A DNA stretch of 64,000 bases, taken from NCBI GenBank assembly GCA_902774335.1, contig CACYHW010000006.1, positions 124,001 through 188,000 of the forward strand, read 5' to 3'. A model generated the notes under the pieces. The model worked only from the letters and a program-made list of their open reading frames with translations, made no database searches and was not told where the DNA came from. How positions within the stretch are numbered: the stretch's first letter is position 1; every line of letters begins with the position of its first letter. Of this stretch, positions 1 to 9,572 are shown piece by piece. The position numbers were made by a program, and so were the translations under genes. The DNA is from an uncultured Bacteroidales bacterium (GTDB lineage: Bacteria > Bacteroidota > Bacteroidia > Bacteroidales > Bacteroidaceae).

Positions 1-1
1 G

Positions 2-1276
2 CGCATCACCGTACGCAGCAATCCCGGCACCGTCTGCACCGACGGCACAAGTGTATTTGTAGTGTCACGCGGCATATATGACTACGGGACCGATGATTAT
101 GACTGCCGTCTGCACAGGATTGACGTAGCAACTGATATCCTAACCGATACATACAACATACCTGTCCTTAACATGGATATCGTATCCGACAAGGCCTGGC
201 TATACCGTTACGGCAGCGATACCATACAGGTAATGGACACCCGCACAGGACAGATAATACAGTCCTCTTTCATAACGGACGGCACACATATAGAGTGCCC
301 CTACAGCATCAAGGTTGACCCCATAACCCGATACGTCTATATCTGCGACGCAGCCAATTACACCACTCCGGGCTCACTTTACTGCTTTAATCCTGAAGGC
401 AAACTGAGATACCGTATGGCAACGGGCATCGGAATAAACCCCAACACCATACAGTTCTCCACATCACATGTTCAGCCCGCCGATGCCGGCACCATAATTG
501 AGAACCGTACCCCCATAAGCAAGGTATTCTCCTATTGCCCGGCACCGGGACAGTTCATAAACACGATTCCTCAATATACGGAATCTGATGATAGCCTTAC
601 AATGGCTGAAAAATGCCTTGAAGCTCTGACTGGAAACGGTATGATCACACTGGGAGCATTCGGAGGCTACATCACGGTGGGATTCGACAGCCCCGTCATG
701 AACTATTCCGGCCCCGATTTCCGCATTGACGGAAACGCTTTCAAAGGCAGTGCCGAGCCGGGCGTGATATGGGTAAGTTCCGATGTCAACCATGACGGAC
801 TGCCCAACGACCCGTGGTATGAGATATGGGGCTCGGAACAGAAAGAAAACAGGTCCACACCCGGATATAGCATCACATACTACCGGCCGGAATCAAATGA
901 CCGGGATATCATGTGGCGCGGATCCGACGGACGTACAGGAACCGTTTCCCGCAACAATGCCCATCAGCAGCCATATTATCCGCAGTGGTTCAAGGGAGAT
1001 TCCATAACATTCACAGCCACGCTGCTGCCTGAGAATATCTCATATTCCGGCGGAATGTGGGTAATGGAGTCGTTCGGATTCGGTTACGTGGACAACCTGC
1101 CCAATTCGGACACCAACTCGGCATTCGACATAAGCTGGGCAGTCAAGCCCAACGGTCAGCCCGCCAATCTTGAGAGCATAGATTTCATAAAAATCCAGAA
1201 CGGAGTAATAGGCTGCAACAATGAGACCGGCGAACAGTCTACAGAGATTACAGCCATCTATAACATAAATCCATAA
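2..1276 (+). CDS. Surface beta-propeller-like protein, 5' end missing
   Basis: The reading frame is open from base 2, so the start lies outside the window; the GTG at 62 is probably internal. The first ~130 visible residues look like a YncE/DUF5074-type propeller (short Asp/Gly-rich blades such as KVDPITRYVYICDA). The second half (from ~residue 190) holds a surface domain with SSDVNHDGLPNDPWYEIWGSE followed by an aromatic beta-sandwich. Such proteins are found beside TonB-dependent haem/cobalamin uptake genes in Bacteroidetes. It is followed 3 nt later by a periplasmic binding lipoprotein, so the pair is probably an operon for capturing a metal chelate at the cell surface. The exact ligand cannot be told. 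Confidence 0.7.
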   Translation, partial: RITVRSNPGTVCTDGTSVFVVSRGIYDYGTDDYDCRLHRIDVATDILTDTYNIPVLNMDIVSDKAWLYRYGSDTIQVMDTRTGQIIQSSFITDGTHIECPYSIKVDPITRYVYICDAANYTTPGSLYCFNPEGKLRYRMATGIGINPNTIQFSTSHVQPADAGTIIENRTPISKVFSYCPAPGQFINTIPQYTESDDSLTMAEKCLEALTGNGMITLGAFGGYITVGFDSPVMNYSGPDFRIDGNAFKGSAEPGVIWVSSDVNHDGLPNDPWYEIWGSEQKENRSTPGYSITYYRPESNDRDIMWRGSDGRTGTVSRNNAHQQPYYPQWFKGDSITFTATLLPENISYSGGMWVMESFGFGYVDNLPNSDTNSAFDISWAVKPNGQPANLESIDFIKIQNGVIGCNNETGEQSTEITAIYNINP

Positions 1277-1279
1277 GCA

Positions 1280-2386
1280 ATGAAACACCAGGGAATCATA
1301 CTGTTATTTTGTGCCGCACTTTTGAGCTCATGCCACGGCGGAAGCCAGTTCCGGTCCGAGGGCGGCATCATGGAGCTGACCAGCCACATCATGGTTGAAC
1401 AGACTCCTCACAGCTACTTTGTAAGGATTGCCAACCCATGGAAAAAGGGCACCCTGCTGCACACCTATACCTTTACCGACTCCCTGGATACCGACTACAA
1501 CTTCAGCCGCGACATCAATACCGTACACATACCGCTTAAAAGGGTGGTCGTCATGACCAACAGCATGGCTCACCTCATGGTCGAGCTGGGCGTCCAGGAC
1601 TGCATCGCGGGAGTCTGCGAGCCCGAGTACATATCGGACACACTCATTCGCGCACGTCTGGCAAACGGAGCCATTGCCGACTGCGGCAACAGCATGTACC
1701 CCACCGTGGAGAAGATAATGGAACTGCATCCCGACGCCATAATGGTATCTCCTTTTGAGCAGACCGGATACGGACAGTTGGAAAAGCTGGGAATTCCCCT
1801 GCTGGAGTGTGCCGATTACATGGAGACATCGCCTCTGGCACGTGCCGAGTGGATGCGTTTTTACGGACGTCTGTTCGGAGCCGGCAGCAAGGCCGACTCG
1901 CTGTTCAATAAGGTCAAGGCCGATTACGAGAGCCTCAGGGAGACCGCATCCAAGAGTGCCTCGCGCCCCAAGGTGATGCTTGACACCCGCAGCGGATCGG
2001 CCTGGTATGTAGCCGGAGGCGGCAGCACCATAGGACGAATGATTGCCGATGCCGGCGCCGAGTACCTGTTCGGGGATAACGAAAACAGCGGCTCAGTGCC
2101 GCTGTCGTTCGAAACCGTATTTGACCGGGCTCAGGATGCCGATGTGTGGCTGCTCAAGAACAGCAGTGAGACCATGCTTACCTACAGCCTGCTTGAATCG
2201 GATTTCAAGTCATACGCATCGTTCAAGCCCTTTAAGGAGCACAACATCTGGGTTTGTAATGTGAATGAGGTACCCTACTTTGAGCTGACATCATTCCATC
2301 CCGAGATGCTGTTGGGTGAATTCATCCAGATATTCCACCCCGAAACCAGTTACCCGCACCTTTTCTACCAGCCACTGGCTGAATAA
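1280..2386 (+). CDS. ABC transporter substrate-binding lipoprotein (BtuF/FepB type)
   Basis: 368 residues. The N-terminus is a lipoprotein signal (LLFCAALLSSC, Cys at ~18), placing it in the periplasm anchored to a membrane. The body matches the class III binding fold of cobalamin and ferric-siderophore proteins: an RVVVMTNSMAHLMVELG strand near residue 90, the YPTVEKIMELHPDAIMVS segment, then a long connecting helix and a second lobe. The start is ATG 3 nt after the upstream surface-protein stop. No permease or ATPase follows directly; the only FecCD-type permease in the window is at 11741-12775 on the other strand, which may or may not be its partner. The ligand, iron chelate or corrinoid, is not determined. 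Confidence 0.8.
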   Translation: MKHQGIILLFCAALLSSCHGGSQFRSEGGIMELTSHIMVEQTPHSYFVRIANPWKKGTLLHTYTFTDSLDTDYNFSRDINTVHIPLKRVVVMTNSMAHLMVELGVQDCIAGVCEPEYISDTLIRARLANGAIADCGNSMYPTVEKIMELHPDAIMVSPFEQTGYGQLEKLGIPLLECADYMETSPLARAEWMRFYGRLFGAGSKADSLFNKVKADYESLRETASKSASRPKVMLDTRSGSAWYVAGGGSTIGRMIADAGAEYLFGDNENSGSVPLSFETVFDRAQDADVWLLKNSSETMLTYSLLESDFKSYASFKPFKEHNIWVCNVNEVPYFELTSFHPEMLLGEFIQIFHPETSYPHLFYQPLAE

Positions 2387-2394
2387 AGGTTATA

Positions 2395-2784
2395 TCAACC
2401 CAGTATAAGGCGTGCAATGGTACGGTCAACCGATGCCTTGTACTTGCGTGACCATGTACCACCAATGAGCATCAGGTACTCCACATCCTCAACAGAGAGT
2501 CTGGAGCCGTCGGCCGACTCGTTGAAATCGGCAGTGATATGGGCAAGACGGCATGCTGTCTTGATAAAGGGCTTCATCTCGTCGGTGCAGCCGCTGAATA
2601 CCACACACTCATCCCTGCGGTAATCACGGACCATAAGGCCGTAGGCAAGGTTGCGTACACGATCCTCGAATACTCTGGGTGAAACCTCAACCCACCTGCC
2701 GTCAACCGGTGCAATAGGCTTCACATCGCCGGCAATGCTCTTGATAGCCGACTGATTGCAGTCAAATGAACAGATTGTAGTCAT
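2395..2784 (-). CDS. Small protein resembling part of an AMP-ligase N-terminal domain
   Basis: 129 residues, with no signal peptide. Its start ATG overlaps the stop of the upstream SGNH hydrolase by ATGA, so the two are translationally coupled. Residues ~37-75 (FEDRVRNLAYGLM, then CRLAHITADFNE) have the spacing of the N-terminal subdomain of ANL (acyl/aryl-CoA synthetase) enzymes, but the AMP-binding and C-terminal parts are absent, so it cannot be a complete ligase. I infer a relic or repurposed domain acting with the hydrolase; the family assignment is weak and the function unknown. Confidence 0.5.
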   Translation of the reverse strand: MTTICSFDCNQSAIKSIAGDVKPIAPVDGRWVEVSPRVFEDRVRNLAYGLMVRDYRRDECVVFSGCTDEMKPFIKTACRLAHITADFNESADGSRLSVEDVEYLMLIGGTWSRKYKASVDRTIARLILG

Positions 2785-3488
2785 ATCCTGAAATTATTAT
2801 TTGTATTTACATAATCACAAATGGCATCGGCAATGATACGGTGACCCTCCTCGTTTGGATGAATGCCGTCACTGCACAGATAGTCGCGGTAATCCTTTCT
2901 TACCAGGAAAGGCGATGTGATATCAATCACGGGAACACCTTTGGCAGCACCCAGTTTCCATACGGCCATGTTGTACATATCATGCCAATGACCTATAAAA
3001 TCTACGTCACCGCCCAGCCATTTAAGGATGTTTTCGGCGTTCAGGCCTTTAGTAATATGGTTAAAGTAACGCTCGCTGTCAATAAGGGGGAGTGAAAGCA
3101 GAACCGGCTTGGCACCGTTCTTACAGATCCTGTCAATCATAGCCGAATACTGCCTGCGGAAATCGCCCAGCATGGTAAGCGGGTTATGGACCGACGCTGG
3201 ATCCTGTGAAATCTCATCCCAATGATACGAGCAGTCATTACCACCGTACTCTATTACACAGTATCGTGAATCCGATACATCATCCTTATGCTTCTCTACA
3301 AGATCCATACCCTGGTTGATGGTTCCGCCGAACCGGGCATAGTTCCTGATGTCAAGTCCCAGACGGGAGCTGCATATCTCAGCAAAGCTAAGATTGCTTA
3401 TCATATATTTTACGGAGCCGGCCACCCGGGAACAGTCCTCGACTATACCCTTCATAACCGAATCACCAAAAGCGCATATCTTATTCAT
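2781..3488 (-). CDS. SGNH/GDSL-type hydrolase
   Basis: 235 residues, with all the expected blocks: block I AFGDSVMKG (nucleophile Ser at ~10), block III EYGGNDCSYHW (Gly/Asn of the oxyanion hole) and block V DGIHPNEEGH (catalytic Asp and His near residue 214). There is no signal peptide, so it is probably a cytoplasmic ester or acyl hydrolase; the substrate is not evident. It is the first gene of a two-gene unit with the small protein downstream (ATGA overlap). Its promoter region lies back to back with that of the LytTR regulator. Confidence 0.85.
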   Translation of the reverse strand: MNKICAFGDSVMKGIVEDCSRVAGSVKYMISNLSFAEICSSRLGLDIRNYARFGGTINQGMDLVEKHKDDVSDSRYCVIEYGGNDCSYHWDEISQDPASVHNPLTMLGDFRRQYSAMIDRICKNGAKPVLLSLPLIDSERYFNHITKGLNAENILKWLGGDVDFIGHWHDMYNMAVWKLGAAKGVPVIDITSPFLVRKDYRDYLCSDGIHPNEEGHRIIADAICDYVNTNNNFRI

Positions 3489-3565
3489 AAACCGAATATC
3501 CCAGTATTTTTTTCACCACAAAGATACACACCCCGCCTGATGGGTGAAAATAAAAGGGATATACG

Positions 3566-3683
3566 GGGGTATGGAGTGACTAAATCGGATATTTAGGGGT
3601 TAAATTTGAAATAGAGGGGTAAAATCGAAGTGAAAAAAATTTCGCCCCAAGGATACAGGGGTGAATCTTTACCCCTATATTTG
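3566..3683 (+). promoter_or_regulatory. Promoter and repeated AGGGGT sites upstream of the LytTR gene
   Basis: A perfect -7 element TATATTTG lies at 3676-3683, 26 nt before the ATG at 3709, with no good TTTG at -33. GGGGT recurs in the same orientation at 3566, 3596, 3616 and 3658; the middle spacing is 20 bp and the last 42 bp, about two and four helical turns. The last copy also forms an inverted pair, AGGGGT (3657-3662) and ACCCCT (3671-3676), touching the -7 box. LytTR proteins bind imperfect direct repeats about two turns apart, so I infer autoregulation. Confidence 0.5.
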
Positions 3684-3708
3684 CATCCGGAACCATAAAA
3701 AAGAGACT

Positions 3709-4563
3709 ATGAACAAGATTCCCGATTCCCATTTCAAAGGCAACATACTGGCCTGCTACATACTGCTTATACCCATGTATTCGTTCTTTTTCCTGATAAG
3801 CGCCAAGCCTTACCACCTGGATACCTTTATGCAGATAACCCAGGGACAGCTTGCTTTCAGGGCTGCAATCATGGCCTCAATAGAGCTTGTAGTAGTGCTC
3901 ATAAGCCGTCTGTCCATGCTGCTGGTGCGCAGCAAGCACAGCATAAACTATACAGGTTTCGTAATGTGGGAACTCCTGGAAGGACTGGCCATCACCATGT
4001 TCTGCGCCCTGTTTGTCTGGCTGCTGGACAAGCGTTCCATGCTTTATGTGGACCTGCTGCCAAAGATGTTCTTAATAACATTCTCCATACTTGTCTTCCC
4101 CTACGTGATAGTGGCATTGCTGTCCGAGATTAAGGACCGTGACAACAGGCTGGCCAAGAACATGGTCACCATCGAGAAATATGCATCGGGCCAGATTGGA
4201 CGTGAGGACAGCACCCTGCCCTTCCTGGATGACAAGAAGAGCCTTAAACTGGCCGTCACAGCCAACGCTATTCTCTACGTGGAGGCTGCCGACAACTACG
4301 TGAACATCTGTTACCTGAACAACGACAAACTGGTAAGGTTCCCTCTGCGCAACTCAATGCGCGCCATAGAACAGATATGCGAGTCGAACAACATAGTACG
4401 CTGCCACCGCTCATACTATGTGAACCTGCGAAAGATTAGGGCCATACAAAAAGGATCAGACGGGCTGTTTGCCGAGCTCACATACGCTGCCGCTCCGCAC
4501 ATACCCGTCTCAACCACCTATTCCGAGACCGTTACAGGCAAGTTCTCAACTCTGGCGCAATAA
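3709..4563 (+). CDS. Membrane-anchored LytTR DNA-binding regulator
   Basis: 284 residues from ATG 3709. The upstream in-frame GTG at 3661 is rejected because it precedes the -7 element at 3676. Four hydrophobic segments (roughly residues 18-40, 48-68, 82-108 and 118-142) are followed by a short linker and a LytTR domain at ~180-284 (ILYVEAADNYVNI, then RCHRSYYVNLRKI). There is no response-receiver domain, so the signal is presumably sensed in the membrane and passed straight to DNA. It lies next to, and convergent with, the efflux operon; its targets are unknown apart from the likely self-regulation noted upstream. Confidence 0.85.
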   Translation: MNKIPDSHFKGNILACYILLIPMYSFFFLISAKPYHLDTFMQITQGQLAFRAAIMASIELVVVLISRLSMLLVRSKHSINYTGFVMWELLEGLAITMFCALFVWLLDKRSMLYVDLLPKMFLITFSILVFPYVIVALLSEIKDRDNRLAKNMVTIEKYASGQIGREDSTLPFLDDKKSLKLAVTANAILYVEAADNYVNICYLNNDKLVRFPLRNSMRAIEQICESNNIVRCHRSYYVNLRKIRAIQKGSDGLFAELTYAAAPHIPVSTTYSETVTGKFSTLAQ

Positions 4564-4571
4564 TACTGCCG

Positions 4572-5822
4572 TTACTTTTTAAGGCGTGATTTGATGTCGC
4601 GACTCATTTCACGCAGGTTCTTGCGTGCATGGGTACGCATGGCCAGTACGAATTCCACTCCCGGCATCTTATCGGACCTGTACATTCGCTCGTAGATAAA
4701 GAGCGAGAGCATAAAGTATATTCCGGTAAGAATCCAGAGCGACAGGCTCTCCATACGCACATCCTGCAGCAATGCTCCCGATGTGTTGATACGCGCAAAA
4801 CCGTTTACTCCGTGGGTAGAGGGGAAGAACTGAGCCAGCACCTTCCAGAATGCAGGCATGTTTGATGTAGGCCACGATATGCCGCTCATAAAAATCAGCG
4901 GGACCGATACGAACACAAACAGCAGGAAGCAGGATTCCCTGTCACGCACAAAGAACGATATGCAGATGGCAAAGAATATGCTGGCCAGCAGAAAGGGCAC
5001 CACGAATGCAACCAGTGTGGGCAACTGCCACAGTTGCGGCATGTGGAACAGCCACGGCACAAAGCAAAGCACATATGTGGCAGTGAATCCGTAAACCAGC
5101 AGATATGCCAATGCCTTACCGCCCAGTACGGTTATGGGATTGTCATACTCATGACCCAATATAAGTTGTCCGCTGCGACGGCGTTCAGCCTCGGTACCGG
5201 CCAGCATGGAGACGCCCAGGATAAGGGTCTGCTGGAGTACCAGAATGAGAATTGCCGGAATCAGGAACGCCTGGAAACCGTTGACCGGATTGAACATGGT
5301 CACATACTCATTCTCAATGGGCATGGTCATGACATCCTTCTCACGGTCCGACAAGCCCGACAGACGTACCATCTGAATATCACGGTTCATATCCAGCGAC
5401 ACCATGGTGCATCCGCTCAGCAGAGCCTTGTAATAGAGCAGACCGCTCATGTCGCAATAGAGATTGACAGTAGACTGAAGCCCCTGTACAAGAGTATTTT
5501 CAAACTCCGACGGAATATGTATCAGTCCGTATGCCTTGTGTCTGTGAATAAGGTTACGAGCCTCCTCCATATCGGAACAATAGGAGATTATCCTAAGGTC
5601 GGGGGTCGCGTCGCACTTGCGCAGAAACTCACGGCTGGTAGCGCTTCGGCACTCATCGACCACAACCACGGGAACCTCACGCACCACTTCACGCCCGTAC
5701 AGATAGGCATAAAGCAGAGGATACAGCACAGGAACTATAATAAAGAACACCAGAACACCCACATCACTCAGAATGCTTCGGAGTTCCTTTCCGGTTACAT
5801 CAAGCAGATCTTTTACCCACAT
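4572..5822 (-). CDS. ABC-2 type permease, second of a pair
   Basis: 416 residues. One N-terminal membrane helix (DVGVLVFFIIVPVLYPLLY), a large periplasmic domain (~45-190), then five C-terminal helices, the architecture of YhhJ/YbhR-type ABC-2 permeases. It is the last gene of the operon TolC - HlyD - permease - permease, 12 nt after its paralogue. The C-terminus is basic (KNLREMSRDIKSRLKK). No ATP-binding subunit is encoded in the operon, so an ATPase must come from elsewhere if this is a true ABC exporter. Probably exports drugs or lipids. Confidence 0.85.
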   Translation of the reverse strand: MWVKDLLDVTGKELRSILSDVGVLVFFIIVPVLYPLLYAYLYGREVVREVPVVVVDECRSATSREFLRKCDATPDLRIISYCSDMEEARNLIHRHKAYGLIHIPSEFENTLVQGLQSTVNLYCDMSGLLYYKALLSGCTMVSLDMNRDIQMVRLSGLSDREKDVMTMPIENEYVTMFNPVNGFQAFLIPAILILVLQQTLILGVSMLAGTEAERRRSGQLILGHEYDNPITVLGGKALAYLLVYGFTATYVLCFVPWLFHMPQLWQLPTLVAFVVPFLLASIFFAICISFFVRDRESCFLLFVFVSVPLIFMSGISWPTSNMPAFWKVLAQFFPSTHGVNGFARINTSGALLQDVRMESLSLWILTGIYFMLSLFIYERMYRSDKMPGVEFVLAMRTHARKNLREMSRDIKSRLKK

Positions 5823-5834
5823 ATCGGCATTTGA

Positions 5835-7007
5835 TTAAGGTAAGTAAGTATATTCATGCGCAGCCTTGCGGAGCAAGTGTATATCCACAAGGGGCATGAT
5901 GGTGAATGCCAGCAGAGCCACATAGAACCAGGCCGAATAGTACAGCGGTATTCCGTTCAGAGCCTGATCTACATATATCAGGAAGTAGTATCTGAGCGGG
6001 AACAGGTACGACAGCGCCTGAAGTGCATCGGGCATACCCATAACCGGGAACGAGAATCCGCTGATGGGTATGGATAGCACTCCCCACAGTGTGCAGAGAC
6101 TGAGCGACCATCGGAGCGACGGTATGGCAGATGCAATGAACACCGCAAAGCCCTGGGAAGCCAGGATAAGCAGCACTGCAGCCACAAACATAGGCAGGAA
6201 ACCGTTGTTATGCGGGAATCCCAACCATCCGTAGAGCAGCACCAGATAGATGAGCGCCATTAGCACGAATGTCATGGTCTGCGGAAACAGCTTTGCGCTC
6301 ACGGCTTTCAGGATGTTGTCATTGGCCATGGAAATCCACTCGCGCGCCGTGTTGTCCTTGAGTTCGGTATGTATTGAAAAACAGGTCACCATAAGTATCA
6401 TGAGCGCCAGCACGGCGGGCAATATGGTGTTGGTCAGGTACACGTTGTAGTTGAGCCACGGGTTTCCCAGCGGACGCATGTCCATCTTGATGGGCTGCAG
6501 GAATCCCATAGCCTGATCCATATTGGCGCCCTTGGCAAGCAGTATCTCCCTTCCCACTGCGGCCGATGCCATCACGGCCATGGTCTTCATGTCGCGGTAC
6601 AGAAGCGATGACGGTATCAGATAGGTACCGTTGGTGTATATGGATATCTTGGGCTGCTGCTGGCTTGAGGCCTTCTCCTGAGTACCCTTGGGGATATAGA
6701 AGAAACCGTATATCTCGTTCCTTTGCATGGCCTCACGCGCATGGGCAAAGTCCGGATACTGCTTTATGATCTCGGTCTGCTGGTAGGAGTCCAGATTGCG
6801 CAGAATGGAACGGGAGACAGATGTATTATCCTCGTCCACGACACCTGCAGGAAGACTCTCAGGCAGTCCCTCGCCCATGAGCGTTGTAAAGAATACAAAG
6901 CAGAACAGCGGCGCAAAGATCATGCTCAGTCCGTAGAGCGGACGTGACTGCATACGCACGATCTCACGTCTTACTATTGCCCAGAATCCTTGCTTTGTTC
7001 CAAACAT
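5835..7007 (-). CDS. ABC-2 type permease, first of a pair
   Basis: 390 residues. Same plan as its downstream paralogue: an N-terminal helix (LYGLSMIFAPLFCFVFFTTLM), a periplasmic domain of ~150 residues, and five C-terminal helices. It starts 6 nt after the HlyD stop. With HlyD and TolC it would form a tripartite pump across both membranes, the two permeases acting as a heterodimer. No Walker motifs are present in either. Confidence 0.85.
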   Translation of the reverse strand: MFGTKQGFWAIVRREIVRMQSRPLYGLSMIFAPLFCFVFFTTLMGEGLPESLPAGVVDEDNTSVSRSILRNLDSYQQTEIIKQYPDFAHAREAMQRNEIYGFFYIPKGTQEKASSQQQPKISIYTNGTYLIPSSLLYRDMKTMAVMASAAVGREILLAKGANMDQAMGFLQPIKMDMRPLGNPWLNYNVYLTNTILPAVLALMILMVTCFSIHTELKDNTAREWISMANDNILKAVSAKLFPQTMTFVLMALIYLVLLYGWLGFPHNNGFLPMFVAAVLLILASQGFAVFIASAIPSLRWSLSLCTLWGVLSIPISGFSFPVMGMPDALQALSYLFPLRYYFLIYVDQALNGIPLYYSAWFYVALLAFTIMPLVDIHLLRKAAHEYTYLP

Positions 7008-7013
7008 AGCCTT

Positions 7014-8006
7014 TTACTTTCTGTCTATGATTACAGTCATGCCGGGACGCAGATTCTCAACTTCCTGCTGAGGGATGGCACGCACCTCGAATGTCTTAAG
7101 GTCATACTGGCCGTTCACCTTGGTGGCCTTCCAGGCTGCATATGAACCCAGGTCACGCATGTATGAAACCTTTACATCGACCTTCTTGTCCAGAGCAGGT
7201 ACGTATGCCTCACATACAGCACCCATTGCAAGGTTCTGGAGCAGGTCCTCACGAACGTTGAATGTAACCCACATATCATCCATGACAGCGATATTCATGA
7301 TAGGAGCACCGGTACCCACCAATTCGCCCACCATGGGGAATATCTCGCTCACCTCACCGTCAATCGATGCGGTAAGCACAGTCTCGTCAATGTATGAGTT
7401 AACCTCGGCTACAACACCCTGAGCCTGACGCATCTGGGCTGCTGCCATCTCCTTCACCTCCTCCTCGGCACCGTTCACAGCCATGTCATACTGTGATTTG
7501 GCAGCCTTTTCGGTAGCTATGGCGGCATCGTACTGGGCCTTGGCCTCATCACGTTTCTGCTCGCTTACCACACCCTGGGCGAACAGGTTCTCAACGCGGT
7601 TATATGTCTTCTCATATATCTCCAGTCCGGCTTTGGCCTTCTGCCACAACTCATATGCACCCTGAATCTGCTCCTCACGGGCACCCTTCTGTGCCTTTGC
7701 GTTCTGAGCGGTAGCGGCACTCAAAACAGCCTCGGCCTGAGCCTGCTTTGCGTTGATATCAGGAGTATCGAGTATTGCCAGAGTATCACCGGCCTTTACC
7801 TGCTGACCCTCCTGAACAAGTATCTTGAGAATACGTCCGGGAACTTTACTTGACACACGGTATTCGCTTACCTCGGCCTGCCCCTGAACTATCTCAGGCT
7901 CACGATGCCTGAATGTATAGATTCCAACTATACAAACAATCACAACCACCACTGCAAATGCTGTCAATGACAGCACAATGTTCATTTTCTGTGTTTTGTT
8001 GTCCAT
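7014..8006 (-). CDS. HlyD-family periplasmic adaptor protein
   Basis: 330 residues. An N-terminal anchor helix (~9-28) is followed by the lipoyl-like half motif (VSSKVPGRILKILVQEGQQV), a long Ala/Gln/Lys-rich coiled-coil hairpin (~85-190), the second lipoyl half (LTASIDGEVSEIFPMVGELV) and a beta-barrel domain. It bridges the inner-membrane permeases encoded downstream and the TolC channel encoded upstream; the gap to TolC is 29 nt. Membrane-fusion role is clear; substrate is not. Confidence 0.9.
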   Translation of the reverse strand: MDNKTQKMNIVLSLTAFAVVVVIVCIVGIYTFRHREPEIVQGQAEVSEYRVSSKVPGRILKILVQEGQQVKAGDTLAILDTPDINAKQAQAEAVLSAATAQNAKAQKGAREEQIQGAYELWQKAKAGLEIYEKTYNRVENLFAQGVVSEQKRDEAKAQYDAAIATEKAAKSQYDMAVNGAEEEVKEMAAAQMRQAQGVVAEVNSYIDETVLTASIDGEVSEIFPMVGELVGTGAPIMNIAVMDDMWVTFNVREDLLQNLAMGAVCEAYVPALDKKVDVKVSYMRDLGSYAAWKATKVNGQYDLKTFEVRAIPQQEVENLRPGMTVIIDRK

Positions 8007-8035
8007 ATCTTTATCCTTTTATCATTTACATGTTG

Positions 8036-9538
8036 TTACTTGAGCTGGCCGGTTGCCTGACGCAGGTAAACGGTAGCCATGATGCGGTCAATACGTGCAT
8101 CGATCTCCTCGGAATGAGCCTTGAGCCATGCGGTCTGAGCGGCAAGCACAAGCTGTGACTCCACCACTCCCTCCTGGAAGCCGATGTTGGCAATACGCAG
8201 GTTCTCCTCGGCATTCTCCATATTCTTGAGAGCCATCTCCAGGCGTGAATCGGCCTCAGCTATCTTCTTTTCGTATTGTGATGCCTGCAGCGACACCTTG
8301 CCTCGTGCGTCATCCAACTGGTACTGTGTCAGTATCACGTCCGATTTGGCCCTGCGGTATTTGTTCATTCCCTCGCCAAAGTGGTAGATAGGTATCTTGG
8401 CGACCACTCCCACATTCCACATGCCGTGGAATTCATTGGCCACGCCGTTGTGGGCCGACGGGTTGGTTATCAGATAGTTGCCGGTAAGAGCCACGGTAGG
8501 CAGATAATCGGCACGTACAATCTTGGATTTCATATCGTAGATGTTCACCGCCAGTTGCAGGCTCTTGAGTTCGGGACGGTTCTCGTACAGGTCCTCCTGG
8601 GTGTATGTGACCTCATCGGCCGGAATATCCAGATTCTCAACCATCTCGTCCTTAAGCATTATTTCCGAGTCGAGCGGCATTCCGCAAAGCTGGCACAGAA
8701 GCATCTTGGAGAGTATCAGACCGTTTTGGGCTTTGATCTGACTCATTTCGGCCTCGTTCAGTTTCACTCTAACCGAAAGCTGGTCCGATGCGGTTGCCAC
8801 GCCCTCGTTCTTCATTATCTCCACGTTGCTGTCCATCTGGCGCAGCAGGTCCACGTACTGGTCGGTCAGGCGCAGCTTGTTGGCAATCGAGACTATCTGC
8901 CAGTATGCCTCGTCAACAGTGACCATCACCTTCTGGTCCTCACCGTCCAGTTGGGTCTCGGCAAGTTCCCTGGCATAGGCTGTCACCTTATTATAAGCGC
9001 GTATCTTGCCGCCCACATAGAGAGGCTCCTCAACGCTGATGGCGCCCACATAGACGTTCTGTATATCCAGTGTAAGGTCATCGGACAACTCCCTGCCAAT
9101 CTGGTTCAGGGCGCCTTTTATATCGGCAGTACCCATCTTACCGCCCAGGTAAGTGGCAAGTTTTCCTATGGATGCATCGGTCATGCACAGGTTCACAAAG
9201 TTGGGGTCGGTCATTATCGAGGTGATTGCACCGTTCACCCTAGTACCCATCGTGGAGAGCGAGCTCTTCTGGTCGTCACTGATCAGACTCAGGTTCTCGC
9301 TATTGTGCAGATACATACCTGTGGCCGAGATTTTAGGCAGATAGTTGGCGAACGCCGCTTTACTGTCATACTGGGCTGCTGTCACTTTCTCTTGTGCAAT
9401 CTTGGATTGACTGTTGTTCTGCAGAGCCATAGTCCTGCATTCCTCAAGCGTCAATACTGTCTGCGCGTGCGTGGTGGTAAGCGGATACATCATGGCAAAA
9501 GCGCAGAGTGCACTAACAATTCGACTTGTCTTGTTCAT
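8036..9538 (-). CDS. TolC-family outer membrane efflux protein
   Basis: 500 residues with a cleavable signal peptide (ALCAFAMMYPLTTTHAQ) and two repeated OEP domains rich in long amphipathic helices (ENRPELKSLQLAVNIYDMK near 300; AQTAWLKAHSEEIDARIDRI at the C-terminus). It starts the efflux operon and is transcribed away from the AraC-family gene at 9711, which probably controls it. A -7 element TACTTTTG lies at 9573-9580. Confidence 0.9.
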   Translation of the reverse strand: MNKTSRIVSALCAFAMMYPLTTTHAQTVLTLEECRTMALQNNSQSKIAQEKVTAAQYDSKAAFANYLPKISATGMYLHNSENLSLISDDQKSSLSTMGTRVNGAITSIMTDPNFVNLCMTDASIGKLATYLGGKMGTADIKGALNQIGRELSDDLTLDIQNVYVGAISVEEPLYVGGKIRAYNKVTAYARELAETQLDGEDQKVMVTVDEAYWQIVSIANKLRLTDQYVDLLRQMDSNVEIMKNEGVATASDQLSVRVKLNEAEMSQIKAQNGLILSKMLLCQLCGMPLDSEIMLKDEMVENLDIPADEVTYTQEDLYENRPELKSLQLAVNIYDMKSKIVRADYLPTVALTGNYLITNPSAHNGVANEFHGMWNVGVVAKIPIYHFGEGMNKYRRAKSDVILTQYQLDDARGKVSLQASQYEKKIAEADSRLEMALKNMENAEENLRIANIGFQEGVVESQLVLAAQTAWLKAHSEEIDARIDRIMATVYLRQATGQLK

Positions 9539-9572
9539 ATGGTGTAATATTTTTTTGTCCTTTTAACTGGTG

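Noticed and set aside
8381..9547. 388-codon plus-strand frame
   Set aside because: Fully antisense to the well-supported tolC gene; composition (many His, Val, Gln) is typical of a shadow frame.
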